Source: Roseateles_E cavernae (GTDB lineage: Bacteria > Pseudomonadota > Gammaproteobacteria > Burkholderiales > Burkholderiaceae_C). Taken from it: DNA of 64,000 nucleotides. The stretch's first letter is position 1, and each line of letters starts with the position of its first letter. The stretch is taken from positions 186,001-250,000 of the forward strand of contig NZ_JBDPLH010000003.1 in assembly GCF_040187885.1 (NCBI RefSeq), given 5' to 3'. The position numbers were made by a program, and so were the translations under genes. The notes below the pieces were generated by a model. The model was not told the origin of the DNA. It did no database searches and saw only the letters and a program-made list of their open reading frames with translations. Of this stretch, positions 16,601-24,149 are shown piece by piece.

Positions 16601-16931
16601 GCCAGAACGCGATCGTCTGTGGCGACGGCTCGTTGGCGAAGTTGCCGGTGCCGCCGGCATCGAAGTCGATGATGCCCAGCCAGCCCGGTGTGGTGATGCC
16701 GGCCACCGGGGGCACGGCGGCCAGATTGCCGACACCTTCGAAGTCAATCGTCGTGCAGACGCGGCCGCTCTCCAGGGTCGCTGCCATCGGCGCGGCGCTG
16801 CGCTTGACCGGCGCAGCCGCAGGCGAAGCGGTGGCCGCCGAGCGCGGTTGATGCAGACCTGGGACTGGCTGCGCCAAGGCGGCGCAGCAGGCGAGCGAGC
16901 ACAGCCCGAGAAGTCGAGACCAGCGTTGCAT
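13620..16931 (-). CDS. large secreted metzincin-type zinc metallopeptidase with Ig-like repeats
   Basis: The 1103-residue protein has a signal peptide (residues 1-20), a proline/alanine-rich linker and an N-terminal beta domain (TTIDFEGVGNLAAVPP). A central zinc protease domain carries HEVGHTLGLRH, a full HExxHxxGxxH site near residues 474-484. Several Ig/PKD-like domains follow (TLVQPAGGVLSGPQRIEW, LSIVSPLANQAFPPG and later repeats). The region expected to hold the metzincin Met-turn reads TYDILSYC, with leucine where methionine is usual. There is no PEP-CTERM tail or autotransporter barrel, so export beyond the periplasm would need another route. The type II system in this window is a reasonable candidate, by inference only. 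It is followed by the PEP-CTERM gene. Confidence 0.85.
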   Translation of the reverse strand: MQRWSRLLGLCSLACCAALAQPVPGLHQPRSAATASPAAAPVKRSAAPMAATLESGRVCTTIDFEGVGNLAAVPPVAGITTPGWLGIIDFDAGGTGNFANEPSPQTIAFWLGGNASQRDIVLANPASKAEFYFSSFVNVRVTAYDEAGVELTSALGLPNYNTGTGDPNGNFNRWDPIKVEVEGNKIKTVRVTGNTDQTGIDNLKICTTIGIEGVEVTQAIQQYQSIKDLKTSLQAGREAPVPVIAGKPAVVRVYMNKVDNVTPVTVKLSGAINQTRQLVLQPQCGAEDQRRQRNGCQSLDFYFSPPEGDWDLNAKVLDSAGNVLESHDLPFKSRKTDALVLKAVSICEAKDAAGNWLCAAANTLAGNIGVLRKLAPTSSVTVQVTNSFVRRDVATFPSVDNWWPVTIKDVNDLYGLFDGIGDLFGTHTVYYGMIRPALPGGTGGMAHEIPGRGAGSRTSAIRLGTETVTEVVAHEVGHTLGLRHTNTDVPVAGAAPPGCYNKAVDGATDWPFANNRIQSAARLEVGFDVAARKPLDPDNTYDILSYCVPRWISPQRYKTAIAALSGGAVTSASVAPSRARSIMTTSAIRSPQQAVGGGYWTISGTLTAAGVQFDALFEDVASGPVGAGSGSHRVEVQSAAGATLALRHFTPTRSHSEGVGPDIEGPASFFALLPVAAGAARIVVFDAANLPIGSLDLGGDKPVVTLVQPAGGVLSGPQRIEWAVSDADSTGHTAKVYYSPNNGAVWSQIAALSDSASLTVDFDLLPGAQGTGRLMVSVSDGINSGSVLSEPFSVPRKGPSALSIVSPLANQAFPPGVPVPLEGLAYDVDDGMLDGNAVSWQSNLGGPLGHGALLTTDKLAKGSHILTMTATDRDGNTATATTTVHVAGAAPTLNLSVSGLDQLPTTCVEATIDPKIETGSVALKNVEYSLDGGLQWTAIPLNRLPFKLLVPGSGFIHLVARAYDMAGQSVAKDAKFFINSACDQGGPPRLAGSIVAQGFAAAGVYFIDVQLSNSGQGLAQAIQIKAIRPRTLSGSGTVSYNGALSPALPITVPDLTMGQSSIVRLHFNVPASVTRFSVVEDGVMTDKFGRVLNFSISQSVIPK

Positions 16932-17050
16932 ATGAACCCTCCCTGTGCAGCTGGCGCTGCCGTTGGCATGAGGGCATGGTGTAGCGGTGGCGGGCCGGCA
17001 GTGTCAATTCCCAGAATGCCCTGTCCCCCTAGGTTCGCAAGCGGGCGGTG

Positions 17051-18082
17051 TCAGTCCAGAAACTGGTAGTCCTCGTCGGGAATCGCCGGGGCCGCGGGAG
17101 GCTGCATTGCTTCGAGCTGCTCCCGCAGCTTGGCCACCTGGTCGTTCCAGTAGTTCGGTGTGCCGAACCACGGGAAGGCCTGCGGAAAGGCCGGGTCACC
17201 CCAGCGCCGGGCCAGCCAGGCGCTGTGGTGGATCATCCGCAGGGTGCGCAGCGGCTCGATCAGGGTCAGCTCGCGGCGGTCGAATTCGGCCACTGTTTCG
17301 TAGCCCTCGAGCACGCAGGCCAGTTGCTGGCGCATGCTCAAGGCATCGCCGGACAGCAGCATCCACAGATCCTGAATGGCCGGGCCGGTCACTGCATCGT
17401 CCAGATCGACGAAGTGCGGCCCCTTGTCGGGTGTCCACAGGATGTTGCCGGGATGGCAATCGCCATGCAGACGCAGCGTCTGCAGACCAGGAATTGCGTC
17501 GAAGGCCTGCTGGGTCGCGTCCAGGCATTGCTGCACGACGGCGCGCCAGGCCGGCTGGATTTCCACCGGCACGCTGTCATGCGCCAACAGCCAGTCGCGC
17601 GCGATCAGGCCGGGCTGAGCACTGTCCCAATGCAGCCGGTGCACGAACGGCTGCCGCCGCCCGACCCCATGGATGCGCCCCAGCAGCCGGCCTATCCAGG
17701 TCAGCACCTCGGGGTCTTCCAGCTCCGGGCTGCGCCCGCCCTGGCGTGCGCTGACCGCGAAGCGCTGGCCACGGTAGTGGCTCAGTGTGCTGGCCGCATC
17801 ATCCTGGCCCAGCATCCAGGGCGCGGCCACCGGCACTTCGGCGTCGACCAGTTCCTGGGCGAAGCCATGTTCCTCCAGGATCTGTTCGTCGCTCCAGCGT
17901 CCGGGTCGGTAGAACTTGGCGACCGCCACACGGCCGTCCTCCAGATGCAGCTGCAGCACCCGGTTCTCGTAGGAGTTCAGCTGCAGCATGCGGCCATCGC
18001 CATGGAGGCCGACGGCATCGAGGGCATCCAGCATGAACTCGGGCGTCAGGTCGCCGAAGCTGAAATCGTGATCAGTGCTCAT
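17051..18082 (-). CDS. srkA: stress response Ser/Thr protein kinase SrkA (YihE family)
   Basis: The 343-residue product resembles YihE/SrkA, a bacterial kinase of the APH/choline-kinase fold that protects against stress-induced death in E. coli. Recognisable parts are the N-terminal GDLTPEFMLDALDAVGL, ENRVLQLHLEDG, VAKFYRPGRWSDEQI with the ATP-binding lysine, the catalytic loop LRLHGDCHPGNILW and the metal-binding VDLDDAVTGPAIQDLW. The start ATG at 18082 gives the expected family length. It is flanked by same-strand genes but separated by 62 bases from the DUF2726 gene upstream. The substrate is not known from sequence. Confidence 0.92.
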   Translation of the reverse strand: MSTDHDFSFGDLTPEFMLDALDAVGLHGDGRMLQLNSYENRVLQLHLEDGRVAVAKFYRPGRWSDEQILEEHGFAQELVDAEVPVAAPWMLGQDDAASTLSHYRGQRFAVSARQGGRSPELEDPEVLTWIGRLLGRIHGVGRRQPFVHRLHWDSAQPGLIARDWLLAHDSVPVEIQPAWRAVVQQCLDATQQAFDAIPGLQTLRLHGDCHPGNILWTPDKGPHFVDLDDAVTGPAIQDLWMLLSGDALSMRQQLACVLEGYETVAEFDRRELTLIEPLRTLRMIHHSAWLARRWGDPAFPQAFPWFGTPNYWNDQVAKLREQLEAMQPPAAPAIPDEDYQFLD

Positions 18083-18144
18083 TAAAAACGGCTGCGGCGC
18101 CGAGCCGGAGGCAGGCGCCGCAGCGAAGTGGCCGGTGCCGGAGC

Positions 18145-18942
18145 TTAACGGTGACCGTAGCGGGGCGTGTCGACCACCACGCCGACGATGTCATTCGGGG
18201 CCTCGTCCGGATACTGGGAGTCGGCGCTCAGCGGCTCGCCGAAGGGGCGGCTGTTGCGAAAGCCGGGCCGGGTTTCGCTGCGGGTCACGGCGACGCTGTC
18301 GTAGCGGCTGTCGGGCGCAAAGAAGGAGTCGTGGAACACGGCCGAGTCCTGCCAGAGGTTCTCACGGCTGCTGCGGCGCGGCGTCTTGCTGCTGATGCTG
18401 GGGCGTGCCGGCGTCAGGTTCGGTGTCGGTGCGGGCTGCGGACCCCGCGAGGCACTGCTGCTGAAGGGCACCAGCAGCTGCAACTCGGCCGCGCTCGGCA
18501 GGTTGTCGATCGGGCAGCGCAGATAGCGCACCCGGCAGGCGCCCAGCACCGACTGCTTGATCTGCAGGCTGCGGCTGGAGGCATGGCGCTCGGCATCCAG
18601 GTCCACGGCCGCCAGCACGCGGCCGTTCGGGCTGCAGATCGCAAACGTCACATGGGTGGCGCCCAGCAGATCAAACCAGTAGCGCACCTGCTTGGCCTCG
18701 GTCGGTTGACAAAAGCGCACCAGCGGCAGCTTGGACAGGATGACGTGGTGAGGCAGGGCTTCCTTGAGCAGACGGTAGACGCGCCGCTCATCGGTGCTGA
18801 AGACCGGGCGGGCGCTCAAGGCCCATTCGCTGGGCAGCGGCTTGGCGCCCTGGCTGGGTCGGCGCCAGACCCATAGCAGGGCCAGCACGACAAAGCCGCA
18901 GGCAAAGACCAGCGCGATGATCCACGGAACGGTGGTTTGCAT
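18145..18942 (-). CDS. DUF2726 domain protein with N-terminal membrane helix
   Basis: A 265-residue protein begins at ATG 18942, preceded by an AGGGA site. Residues about 6-25 form a membrane helix (VPWIIALVFACGFVVLALLW). A globular domain follows with VFSTDERRVYRLLKEALP, VRFCQPTEAKQVRYWFDLL and VLAAVDLDAER, which matches the DUF2726 nuclease-like fold (family known, function not). The last 90 residues are low-complexity, serine/proline/arginine rich and probably disordered. The frame is open upstream to 19305, but that stretch lies antisense to the acetyltransferase and across a hairpin and is not coding. A CTGAAT-containing palindromic cluster lies about 50-70 bases upstream. Confidence 0.75.
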   Translation of the reverse strand: MQTTVPWIIALVFACGFVVLALLWVWRRPSQGAKPLPSEWALSARPVFSTDERRVYRLLKEALPHHVILSKLPLVRFCQPTEAKQVRYWFDLLGATHVTFAICSPNGRVLAAVDLDAERHASSRSLQIKQSVLGACRVRYLRCPIDNLPSAAELQLLVPFSSSASRGPQPAPTPNLTPARPSISSKTPRRSSRENLWQDSAVFHDSFFAPDSRYDSVAVTRSETRPGFRNSRPFGEPLSADSQYPDEAPNDIVGVVVDTPRYGHR

Positions 18943-18990
18943 GTCCCTCGTGATCTCGATGAGTGGGGATGCGCCTCTAAACAAGCGCTT

Positions 18991-19011
18991 ATTCAGCTGA
19001 ATGTAACTGAA
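18991..19011. promoter_or_regulatory. palindromic ATTCAG/CTGAAT cluster upstream of the DUF2726 gene
   Basis: ATTCAGCTGAAT at 18991-19002 is a perfect 12-base palindrome, and a further CTGAAT half-site follows at 19006-19011. The stretch is AT-rich against its GC-rich surroundings and sits in the leader or promoter zone of the minus-strand gene starting at 18942. A regulator operator is possible; no regulator is identified. Confidence 0.35.
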
Positions 19012-19027
19012 TATTGTGACAAGCAAC

Positions 19028-19062
19028 CCCGGGCCTACCCCCGGAAACGGGGTAGGCCCGGG
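19028..19062 (-). terminator. strong 14-bp hairpin downstream of the acetyltransferase gene
   Basis: CCCGGGCCTACCCC (19028-19041) pairs perfectly with GGGGTAGGCCCGGG (19049-19062) around a seven-base loop. It lies 23 bases after the stop codon of the minus-strand acetyltransferase gene. No T-run follows on either strand, so it may be a 3'-end stabilising or Rho-assisted structure rather than a simple intrinsic terminator. Confidence 0.45.
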
Positions 19063-19084
19063 CGATGTCCCGTGATTGAGGGGG

Positions 19085-19801
19085 TTACTGTTTGGCGGCC
19101 TTGCCGGCGTCGTCGAACTGCGACTTGATCTCGGCCACGCCGTCGATGAAGTTGCCGAAGACTCGGGCATGGCGCTTGAACTGGAAGTCCAGTTCCGCCA
19201 TATGGCGCTCGATGGCTTCGCCGACATGGGAGGCCACGGTGTCCGGCGGCAGGCGCAGCCAGGCTTCGGACTCCGAGCCGTCTCGCTCCACCTTGGCCCC
19301 GGCATTGCGGGCGATGCGCAGCATCGGCACGTTCTCGCTCAGTGCATGGATGAACAAGGTGTCGATGCCCCGATTGCGGGCGTGCAGGGCCGCATGCTCG
19401 AACAGCCTGGCGCCGAAGCCGCGACCTCGCGCCTTGCCCAGCACCGAGACGCCGAACTCTGCCATGGCCGGCTTGCCTGGCAGTTGCGGCGATGGCTCGT
19501 AAGCCAGATGCGCCATCGCGACCAGCTCCAGCCGGCGGTTGAAGATGCCCAGCACCTCGTCGCGGTCGAAGTTCAGACCCATCGCGTACTTGGCAATCTG
19601 CTCGTCCGAGGCGGGGTAGCCGAAGCGCAGATAGCGGTCGCGCGCGTCCAGCGACAACAGATGTTCCTTGATGCGGCGCCGATGCCGGCGTGCCAGCGAA
19701 CGGATCGGCACCCAGGATGCCCAGCGCTGCAGGGCCGCCGCCGGTCCCCAGGCTGGGGATGGCTCGGCGGCTGTCGGGCTGGTTGTCTCTGGCGCGGTCA
19801 T
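19085..19801 (-). CDS. GNAT family N-acetyltransferase
   Basis: The 238-residue protein carries a GNAT fold: SLDARDRYLRFGYPASDEQI, then LVAMAHLAYEP (strand 4), AEFGVSVLGKARGRGFGARL, which holds the acetyl-CoA loop (RGRGFG, the R/QxxGxG/A motif), and VPMLRIARNAGAKVERDG. The acceptor is unknown. A basic N-terminal segment (RSLARRHRRRIKEHLL) precedes the core. The start is ATG 19801 in MTAPETTSP. The open frame upstream to 20005 overlaps the rplM promoter region and is not supported. The C-terminal 40 residues are charged and helical. Confidence 0.85.
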   Translation of the reverse strand: MTAPETTSPTAAEPSPAWGPAAALQRWASWVPIRSLARRHRRRIKEHLLSLDARDRYLRFGYPASDEQIAKYAMGLNFDRDEVLGIFNRRLELVAMAHLAYEPSPQLPGKPAMAEFGVSVLGKARGRGFGARLFEHAALHARNRGIDTLFIHALSENVPMLRIARNAGAKVERDGSESEAWLRLPPDTVASHVGEAIERHMAELDFQFKRHARVFGNFIDGVAEIKSQFDDAGKAAKQ

Positions 19802-19886
19802 GGCATTGATCTGGTGAGGGATTAGTGAAAACCCTGATTTTACATGGGCGAAGGCGGCGTCTGTGCGTGATCGATGTGTCGGCTGT

Positions 19887-19914
19887 TTGATGGCGGGGCC
19901 GAATCTGATACACT
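19887..19914 (+). promoter_or_regulatory. candidate sigma70 promoter of rplM-rpsI
   Basis: TTGATG (19887-19892) and TACACT (19909-19914) are 16 bases apart and point toward rplM. The predicted leader to the rplM ATG at 20077 is about 155 bases, long enough for regulation. The gap between the acetyltransferase start and rplM (19802-20076) holds this and nothing else I can support. Confidence 0.45.
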
Positions 19915-20076
19915 CGCGGGCTTTCCCGGCCTTGGCTGCGGGTAAGAAGTCCGAGTGCAGTGCATGAGAGGTCGCCTTTGATAAGCGGCACCGAATGGCT
20001 GGCAAGGATAAGAATCAGCCATCCGACCGCCTGCCGGCCTCTTTATACAGGTTTGCAGGCACTCGAAAGTAATCTC

Positions 20077-20505
20077 ATGAAGACCTTCAGCGCCAAGCCG
20101 GCCGAAGTGACGCACGAGTGGTTTGTGATTGACGCCACCGACAAGGTGCTCGGACGTGTTGCCAGCGAAGTGGCACTCCGTTTGCGCGGCAAGCACAAGG
20201 CCATTTACACGCCTCACGTGGACACCGGCGATTTCATCGTCATCATCAACGCGGAAAAGCTTCGCGTTACGGGCAACAAGGCCAATGACAAGGTGTACTA
20301 CCGTCATTCGGGCTTCCCGGGCGGCATCTACGCCACCAAGTTCAAGGACATGCAAGCCAAGCACCCGGGCCGCGCCCTGGAAAAGGCTGTCAAGGGCATG
20401 CTGCCCAAGGGTCCGTTGGGCTACGCCATGGTGAAGAAGCTGAAGGTCTATGCTGGTGACACCCACCCGCACGCCGCTCAGCAGCCCAAGGCTCTGGAAA
20501 TCTAA
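20077..20505 (+). CDS. rplM: 50S ribosomal protein L13
   Basis: The product is L13, an early-assembling 23S rRNA-binding protein, and its 142 residues equal the E. coli length. It starts MKTFSAKPAEVTHEW and contains the conserved DATDKVLGRVASEVA, the HVDTGDFIVIINAEK segment and the GMLPKGPLGYAMVKKLKVY motif. The frame is open upstream to 19960 but the family start is at 20077. It overlaps nothing, and its stop is 10 bases before rpsI. The rplM-rpsI operon is universally conserved in proteobacteria. Confidence 0.98.
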   Translation: MKTFSAKPAEVTHEWFVIDATDKVLGRVASEVALRLRGKHKAIYTPHVDTGDFIVIINAEKLRVTGNKANDKVYYRHSGFPGGIYATKFKDMQAKHPGRALEKAVKGMLPKGPLGYAMVKKLKVYAGDTHPHAAQQPKALEI

Positions 20506-20515
20506 GGAGCGGTTG

Positions 20516-20908
20516 ATGATCGGAAACTGGAACTATGGTACCGGCCGCCGCAAGTCGTCGGTCGCTCGCGTCTTCATGAAGAAGGGCACTGGCCAAATCA
20601 TCGTCAACGGCAAGACCGTCGACGAGTATTTCGGCCGTCAGACCTCGATCATGGTCGTCAAGCAGCCGCTGATGTTGACCAACAACGGCGAAGCCTTCGA
20701 CATCAAGATCAACGTCCACGGTGGCGGTGAGTCGGGCCAAGCCGGTGCAGCGCGCCACGGCATCACCCGTGCGCTGATCGACTACGACGCAGCCCTGAAG
20801 CCCGAACTGAGTCGCGCCGGCTTCGTCACGCGCGATGCGCGTGAAGTCGAGCGTAAGAAGGTCGGTCTGCACGGCGCGCGTCGTCGGAAGCAGTTCAGCA
20901 AGCGCTGA
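20516..20908 (+). CDS. rpsI: 30S ribosomal protein S9
   Basis: S9 is the 30S head protein whose C-terminal tail reaches the P-site tRNA. The 130-residue product matches E. coli length. It has NYGTGRRKSSVARVF, a GGGESGQAGAARHGI segment and the essential basic tail ending RRRKQFSKR. The ATG at 20516 follows an AAGGAG site that overlaps the rplM stop, indicating translational linkage of the two ribosomal genes. An intrinsic terminator-like hairpin follows 33 bases downstream. Confidence 0.98.
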   Translation: MIGNWNYGTGRRKSSVARVFMKKGTGQIIVNGKTVDEYFGRQTSIMVVKQPLMLTNNGEAFDIKINVHGGGESGQAGAARHGITRALIDYDAALKPELSRAGFVTRDAREVERKKVGLHGARRRKQFSKR

Positions 20909-20941
20909 TCCCCTGGTTTGCCACTTCGGTGGCATGCCGGC

Positions 20942-20976
20942 AACAAGGCCGCTGTGTTTTCGCAGCGGCCTTGTTT
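20942..20976 (+). terminator. terminator hairpin after rplM-rpsI
   Basis: AACAAGGCCGCTG (20942-20954) pairs with CAGCGGCCTTGTT (20963-20975), a 13-bp stem with an eight-base loop, followed by a short T-rich tail (TTTCATTTCT). It lies just after rpsI. The arm sequence recurs in the terminator after the second porin gene. Confidence 0.75.
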
Positions 20977-21067
20977 CATTTCTGATCGCCCACAAATACC
21001 CTTGACGGCCATGGCTGCGCTGTTTGCGTAGACAATACCGGTCAGAACTAAACATTCAGGAAATCCT

Positions 21068-21442
21068 ATGAGCGCTGTTCTCGAAACTTCCCTGGCCGGT
21101 GCCGACGAGATGCCGGTGCCGCTGATCTTCACCGACAGCGCGGCCGACAAGGTGCGCGATCTGGTTGCCGAGGAAGGCAATCCGGAGCTGAAGCTGCGTG
21201 TTTTCGTGCAGGGCGGTGGCTGCTCCGGCTTCCAGTACGGTTTCACCTTCGACGAGGCCGTCAACGAGGACGATACGCAGATGAACAAGAACGGCGTCAC
21301 CTTGCTGATCGACGCGATGAGCTTGCAGTATCTGGCCGGTGCCGAGATCGACTACAAGGAAGACCTGCAGGGCGCGCAGTTCGTGATCAAGAATCCGAAC
21401 GCAAGCACCACCTGCGGCTGCGGTTCCAGCTTCTCGGTCTGA
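21068..21442 (+). CDS. erpA: iron-sulfur cluster insertion protein ErpA
   Basis: ErpA is an A-type carrier that delivers Fe-S clusters to apo-enzymes such as isoprenoid-pathway IspG/H. The 124-residue product carries the three conserved cysteines, C52 in VQGGGCSGFQYGF and C116/C118 in TTCGCGSSFSV. The N-terminal extension (MSAVLETSLAGADEMPVP) is typical of betaproteobacterial ErpA. It sits between rpsI and the convergent anmK, a common Burkholderiales order. A good terminator follows 22 bases after the stop. Confidence 0.95.
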   Translation: MSAVLETSLAGADEMPVPLIFTDSAADKVRDLVAEEGNPELKLRVFVQGGGCSGFQYGFTFDEAVNEDDTQMNKNGVTLLIDAMSLQYLAGAEIDYKEDLQGAQFVIKNPNASTTCGCGSSFSV

Positions 21443-21464
21443 GGCCTGGTCTTCGCAAGGCAAC

Positions 21465-21486
21465 AAAGCCGCCCTCGGGCGGCTTT
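21465..21486 (+). terminator. intrinsic terminator after erpA
   Basis: AAAGCCGCC (21465-21473) pairs with GGCGGCTTT (21478-21486) around CTCG, followed by a short pyrimidine tail. The A-rich 5' side means it could also serve the convergent anmK transcript on the minus strand. Confidence 0.8.
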
Positions 21487-21506
21487 CTCATTGCTGCATG
21501 GCCCGC

Positions 21507-22616
21507 TCAGGCGGGATGAAGCGCACCCAGCAGGCGCGGGCCCGCAGCGCCGGTCACGCTCGGCAGATTGCCCGGCTGGGCCTGGACAAAGCGCTGGGCC
21601 AGCCAGGCGAACGCGGCCGCCTCGACCTGCATGGCCGGTAGCCCCCGGGTGTCGGTGCTCAGCACGGCCAGGCGGGGCAGCAAGGCCTGCAGGCGCCGCA
21701 TCAGCTGCCCGTTCAGTGCGCCGCCGCCGCAGACCAGCAGCTCCTTCGATGAGGGGCCATGCCGGTGCAGATCCTCCGCGACGCTTGTTGCCGTCAGCTC
21801 CAGCAGGCTGGCTTGCACATCCTGGGCGGCTGCCTGCGGTGCGTGACGCGCCAAGAGGCGGTCCAGCCAGTCGGGGTTGAACAGATCGCGCCCGGTGCTG
21901 CGCGGCGGCGCGAGCTGGAAGTAGGGCTCGGCACGCATGGCCTGCAAGAGTTCTGGCAGCACCCGGCCTGTTGCGGCCCAGGCGCCATCGGCGTCATAGG
22001 GGCGGCCCAGATGGCGATCGGCCCAGTGATCCATCAGGCAGTTGCCCGGTCCGCAGTCGAAGCCCCGCGTGCTGCCGTCGCCGGCCAGCAGGCTGATATT
22101 GCTGATGCCGCCGATGTTCAGCACCGCGATATCACACCCGTCCCGGGCAAACAGTGCCCGGTGGAAGGCCGGCACCAGTGGTGCACCCTGGCCGCCTGCG
22201 GCCAGATCACGGCTGCGCAGATCGCTGATCGCCGCGATGCCGCTCAGCTCGGCCAGCAGGGCGCCATTGAGGAGCTGCAAGGTGTAGCCGCAGCCATCGA
22301 ACTCGCCGGGCCGGTGCCGGATGGTCTGGCCATGGGCGCCGAGGGCGCGGATCTCGCTGCGCCGGTGGCCGCTCTGGCTCAGCAGTGCGTCGACCAGCTG
22401 TGCATAGGCACGGGCCACACCATTGGCAGCCAGAGCGCAGCGGTGGGCCTCGTTGTCTCCCGGCGTGTTGAGTGCCAGCAGTTCGGCGCGCAAGGCTGCA
22501 TCAAAGGGCTGGTGGCTGTGGGCCAGCACGGTGATGCCGGCATCCAGGCGTGTCAGCACCGCATCGACACCGTCCAGCGAGGTGCCGGACATCAGCCCGA
22601 TGAACAGATCGCTCAT
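21507..22616 (-). CDS. anmK: anhydro-N-acetylmuramic acid kinase
   Basis: AnmK phosphorylates and opens 1,6-anhydro-MurNAc so that recycled cell-wall sugar can be reused. The 369-residue product has the ASKHA-fold motifs: FIGLMSGTSLDGVDAVL at the N terminus, GAHGQTIRHRP, LNIGGISNIS, FDCGPGNCLMD and LLVCGGGALN. It begins at ATG 22616. It lies 13 bases downstream of the M23 peptidase gene on the same strand, which is a natural functional pairing (wall cleavage and wall recycling), and the two are probably one transcript. Confidence 0.95.
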   Translation of the reverse strand: MSDLFIGLMSGTSLDGVDAVLTRLDAGITVLAHSHQPFDAALRAELLALNTPGDNEAHRCALAANGVARAYAQLVDALLSQSGHRRSEIRALGAHGQTIRHRPGEFDGCGYTLQLLNGALLAELSGIAAISDLRSRDLAAGGQGAPLVPAFHRALFARDGCDIAVLNIGGISNISLLAGDGSTRGFDCGPGNCLMDHWADRHLGRPYDADGAWAATGRVLPELLQAMRAEPYFQLAPPRSTGRDLFNPDWLDRLLARHAPQAAAQDVQASLLELTATSVAEDLHRHGPSSKELLVCGGGALNGQLMRRLQALLPRLAVLSTDTRGLPAMQVEAAAFAWLAQRFVQAQPGNLPSVTGAAGPRLLGALHPA

Positions 22617-22629
22617 CCGGGTCGGGGCT

Positions 22630-24012
22630 TCAATCGGCGCCGCTGACGCCCACGCCCATCGATTCGGCCGCCGAGAGCTGGCTCTTGACGCTGGCCACGG
22701 TCTGCTGGAACTGCGCCTTGGCGCTGGCCGGCAAGGTGATGGCCTCCGAGGCGCGAGCGATCACTCGTGGATCCTGGTGCTGGCCCTTGACGCGGAACTC
22801 GAAGTGCAGGTGCGGGCCGGTGGCCCAGCCGGTGGCGCCGACCGCACCGATGCGCTGGCCCTGCTCGATGCGTTGGCCCTTCTTGACGTCCATGCGGCTC
22901 AGGTGCGCGTACACCGTCTGGCGCTCGCCGGCATGACGCACATAGATGACGTTGCCGAAGCCGTTCTGCCAGCCGGCGAATTCGACCAGGCCGTCGCCGA
23001 CGGTGCGCACCGGCGTGCCGGTCGGCGCACCGAAGTCGGTGCCCAGGTGGGCGCGCCATTTCTGCAGGATCGGGTGGAAACGCATCGCGAAACCGGAGGT
23101 CACGCGCGAAAACTCCATCGGGCTGGCCAGGAAGGCGCGGCGCTTGCTCTGGCCGTCGAAGCCGTAGAAATTGCCCTTGCCGCTGGCCGAGTCCTTGTAC
23201 CAGACGGCCGAATAGCTCTTGCCGTTGTTGACGAACTCGCCCGCGATCACGCGGCCGGCGGCCTGGCCCCAGTTGATCGGCTCGCCATCGGCGGTCATGC
23301 TCTCGAACACCACCGAGAAGCGATCGCCCTTGCGCAGCTCGCGGTGGAAGTCGATATCGCCGGAGAACATATCGGCCATCTGCGAGGCGATCGCATCGGG
23401 AATGCCGGCCTCGTCGGTGGCAACAAACAGCGAGGAACGCACCATGCCGCTGCCCAGGCGGACCTGGCTTTGCAACGGGGCGGTTTCCAGCTTGGCGCTG
23501 AAGCCGGCACCATGGCGCTGGATGCTCAGCCGGCTGAAATGGGTGGTCTGCTGCTCGGCCAGCTCGGCGGGGAAGCGCACGATCATCGACTGCACGGTGC
23601 CGGCGTCATCGGCGCTCAGCTGCACCAGCTTGCCGACACGGCCCTGCAGCACGCGGCGGGCCAGCGCATCATTGCGCAGGAACTCGGCGGCGGCCGGGTC
23701 GAAGGCGCCCATGCGGCGCAGCAGTGAATCGGCGGTGTCGCTGGCGCGGGTCACATCGTTGCGCACCAGCGAAAGCTGATGGCTGGCCAGTGCGCTCAGC
23801 TGTTCTTCCAGATCCAGGGTCTGGACCGGCTCGCTGATCAGCTGTCGGGGCAGGTCGGCGGCATTCGGCGCCAGCGGCGCGATACCGAAAGCGGTGATGG
23901 CGAAGCCGCCCAGCAGGCCGACCACCGTGCCGGTCAGTGCCCGTGGGTGTCGGGCCGCGAAGGCTTCGGCGCCCGTCAGCGCCCGCTTCAGTTCCGTTTT
24001 CCAGTCAGTCAC
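22630..24012 (-). CDS. M23 family zinc metallopeptidase (murein endopeptidase)
   Basis: A membrane-anchored, periplasmic peptidoglycan hydrolase of about 460 residues. An N-terminal membrane helix (ALTGTVVGLLGGFAITAFGI) is followed by a long regulatory region, an OapA/LysM-like middle domain (FELRKGDRFSVVFE-type), and the LytM core with HLGTDFGAPTGTPV and the active-site GPHLHFEFRV. These provide the usual HxxxD and HxH zinc ligands. The start is uncertain: GTG 24012 (MTDWKTELKR) fits best, with TTG 24018 and GTG 24078 as in-frame alternatives. None has a convincing ribosome-binding site. It is divergent from tyrS and precedes anmK. Confidence 0.88.
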   Translation of the reverse strand: MTDWKTELKRALTGAEAFAARHPRALTGTVVGLLGGFAITAFGIAPLAPNAADLPRQLISEPVQTLDLEEQLSALASHQLSLVRNDVTRASDTADSLLRRMGAFDPAAAEFLRNDALARRVLQGRVGKLVQLSADDAGTVQSMIVRFPAELAEQQTTHFSRLSIQRHGAGFSAKLETAPLQSQVRLGSGMVRSSLFVATDEAGIPDAIASQMADMFSGDIDFHRELRKGDRFSVVFESMTADGEPINWGQAAGRVIAGEFVNNGKSYSAVWYKDSASGKGNFYGFDGQSKRRAFLASPMEFSRVTSGFAMRFHPILQKWRAHLGTDFGAPTGTPVRTVGDGLVEFAGWQNGFGNVIYVRHAGERQTVYAHLSRMDVKKGQRIEQGQRIGAVGATGWATGPHLHFEFRVKGQHQDPRVIARASEAITLPASAKAQFQQTVASVKSQLSAAESMGVGVSGAD

Positions 24013-24149
24013 GCTCAAGATGCCCAAGCCCTGTTGTTGTACCGGGCCGTAAGCAAGCGGACCACCCGGCGTGGTCACCGGGGGTGTCCACTAGAATCTG
24101 GGGATTGCCGGACCACCCCATTTAGGGGGGATTTGGCAAAACAGCGGCG

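Noticed and set aside
21002..21036. Promoter TTGACG...GACAAT for erpA
   Set aside because: The boxes are 21-23 bases apart, too far for a standard sigma70 promoter.
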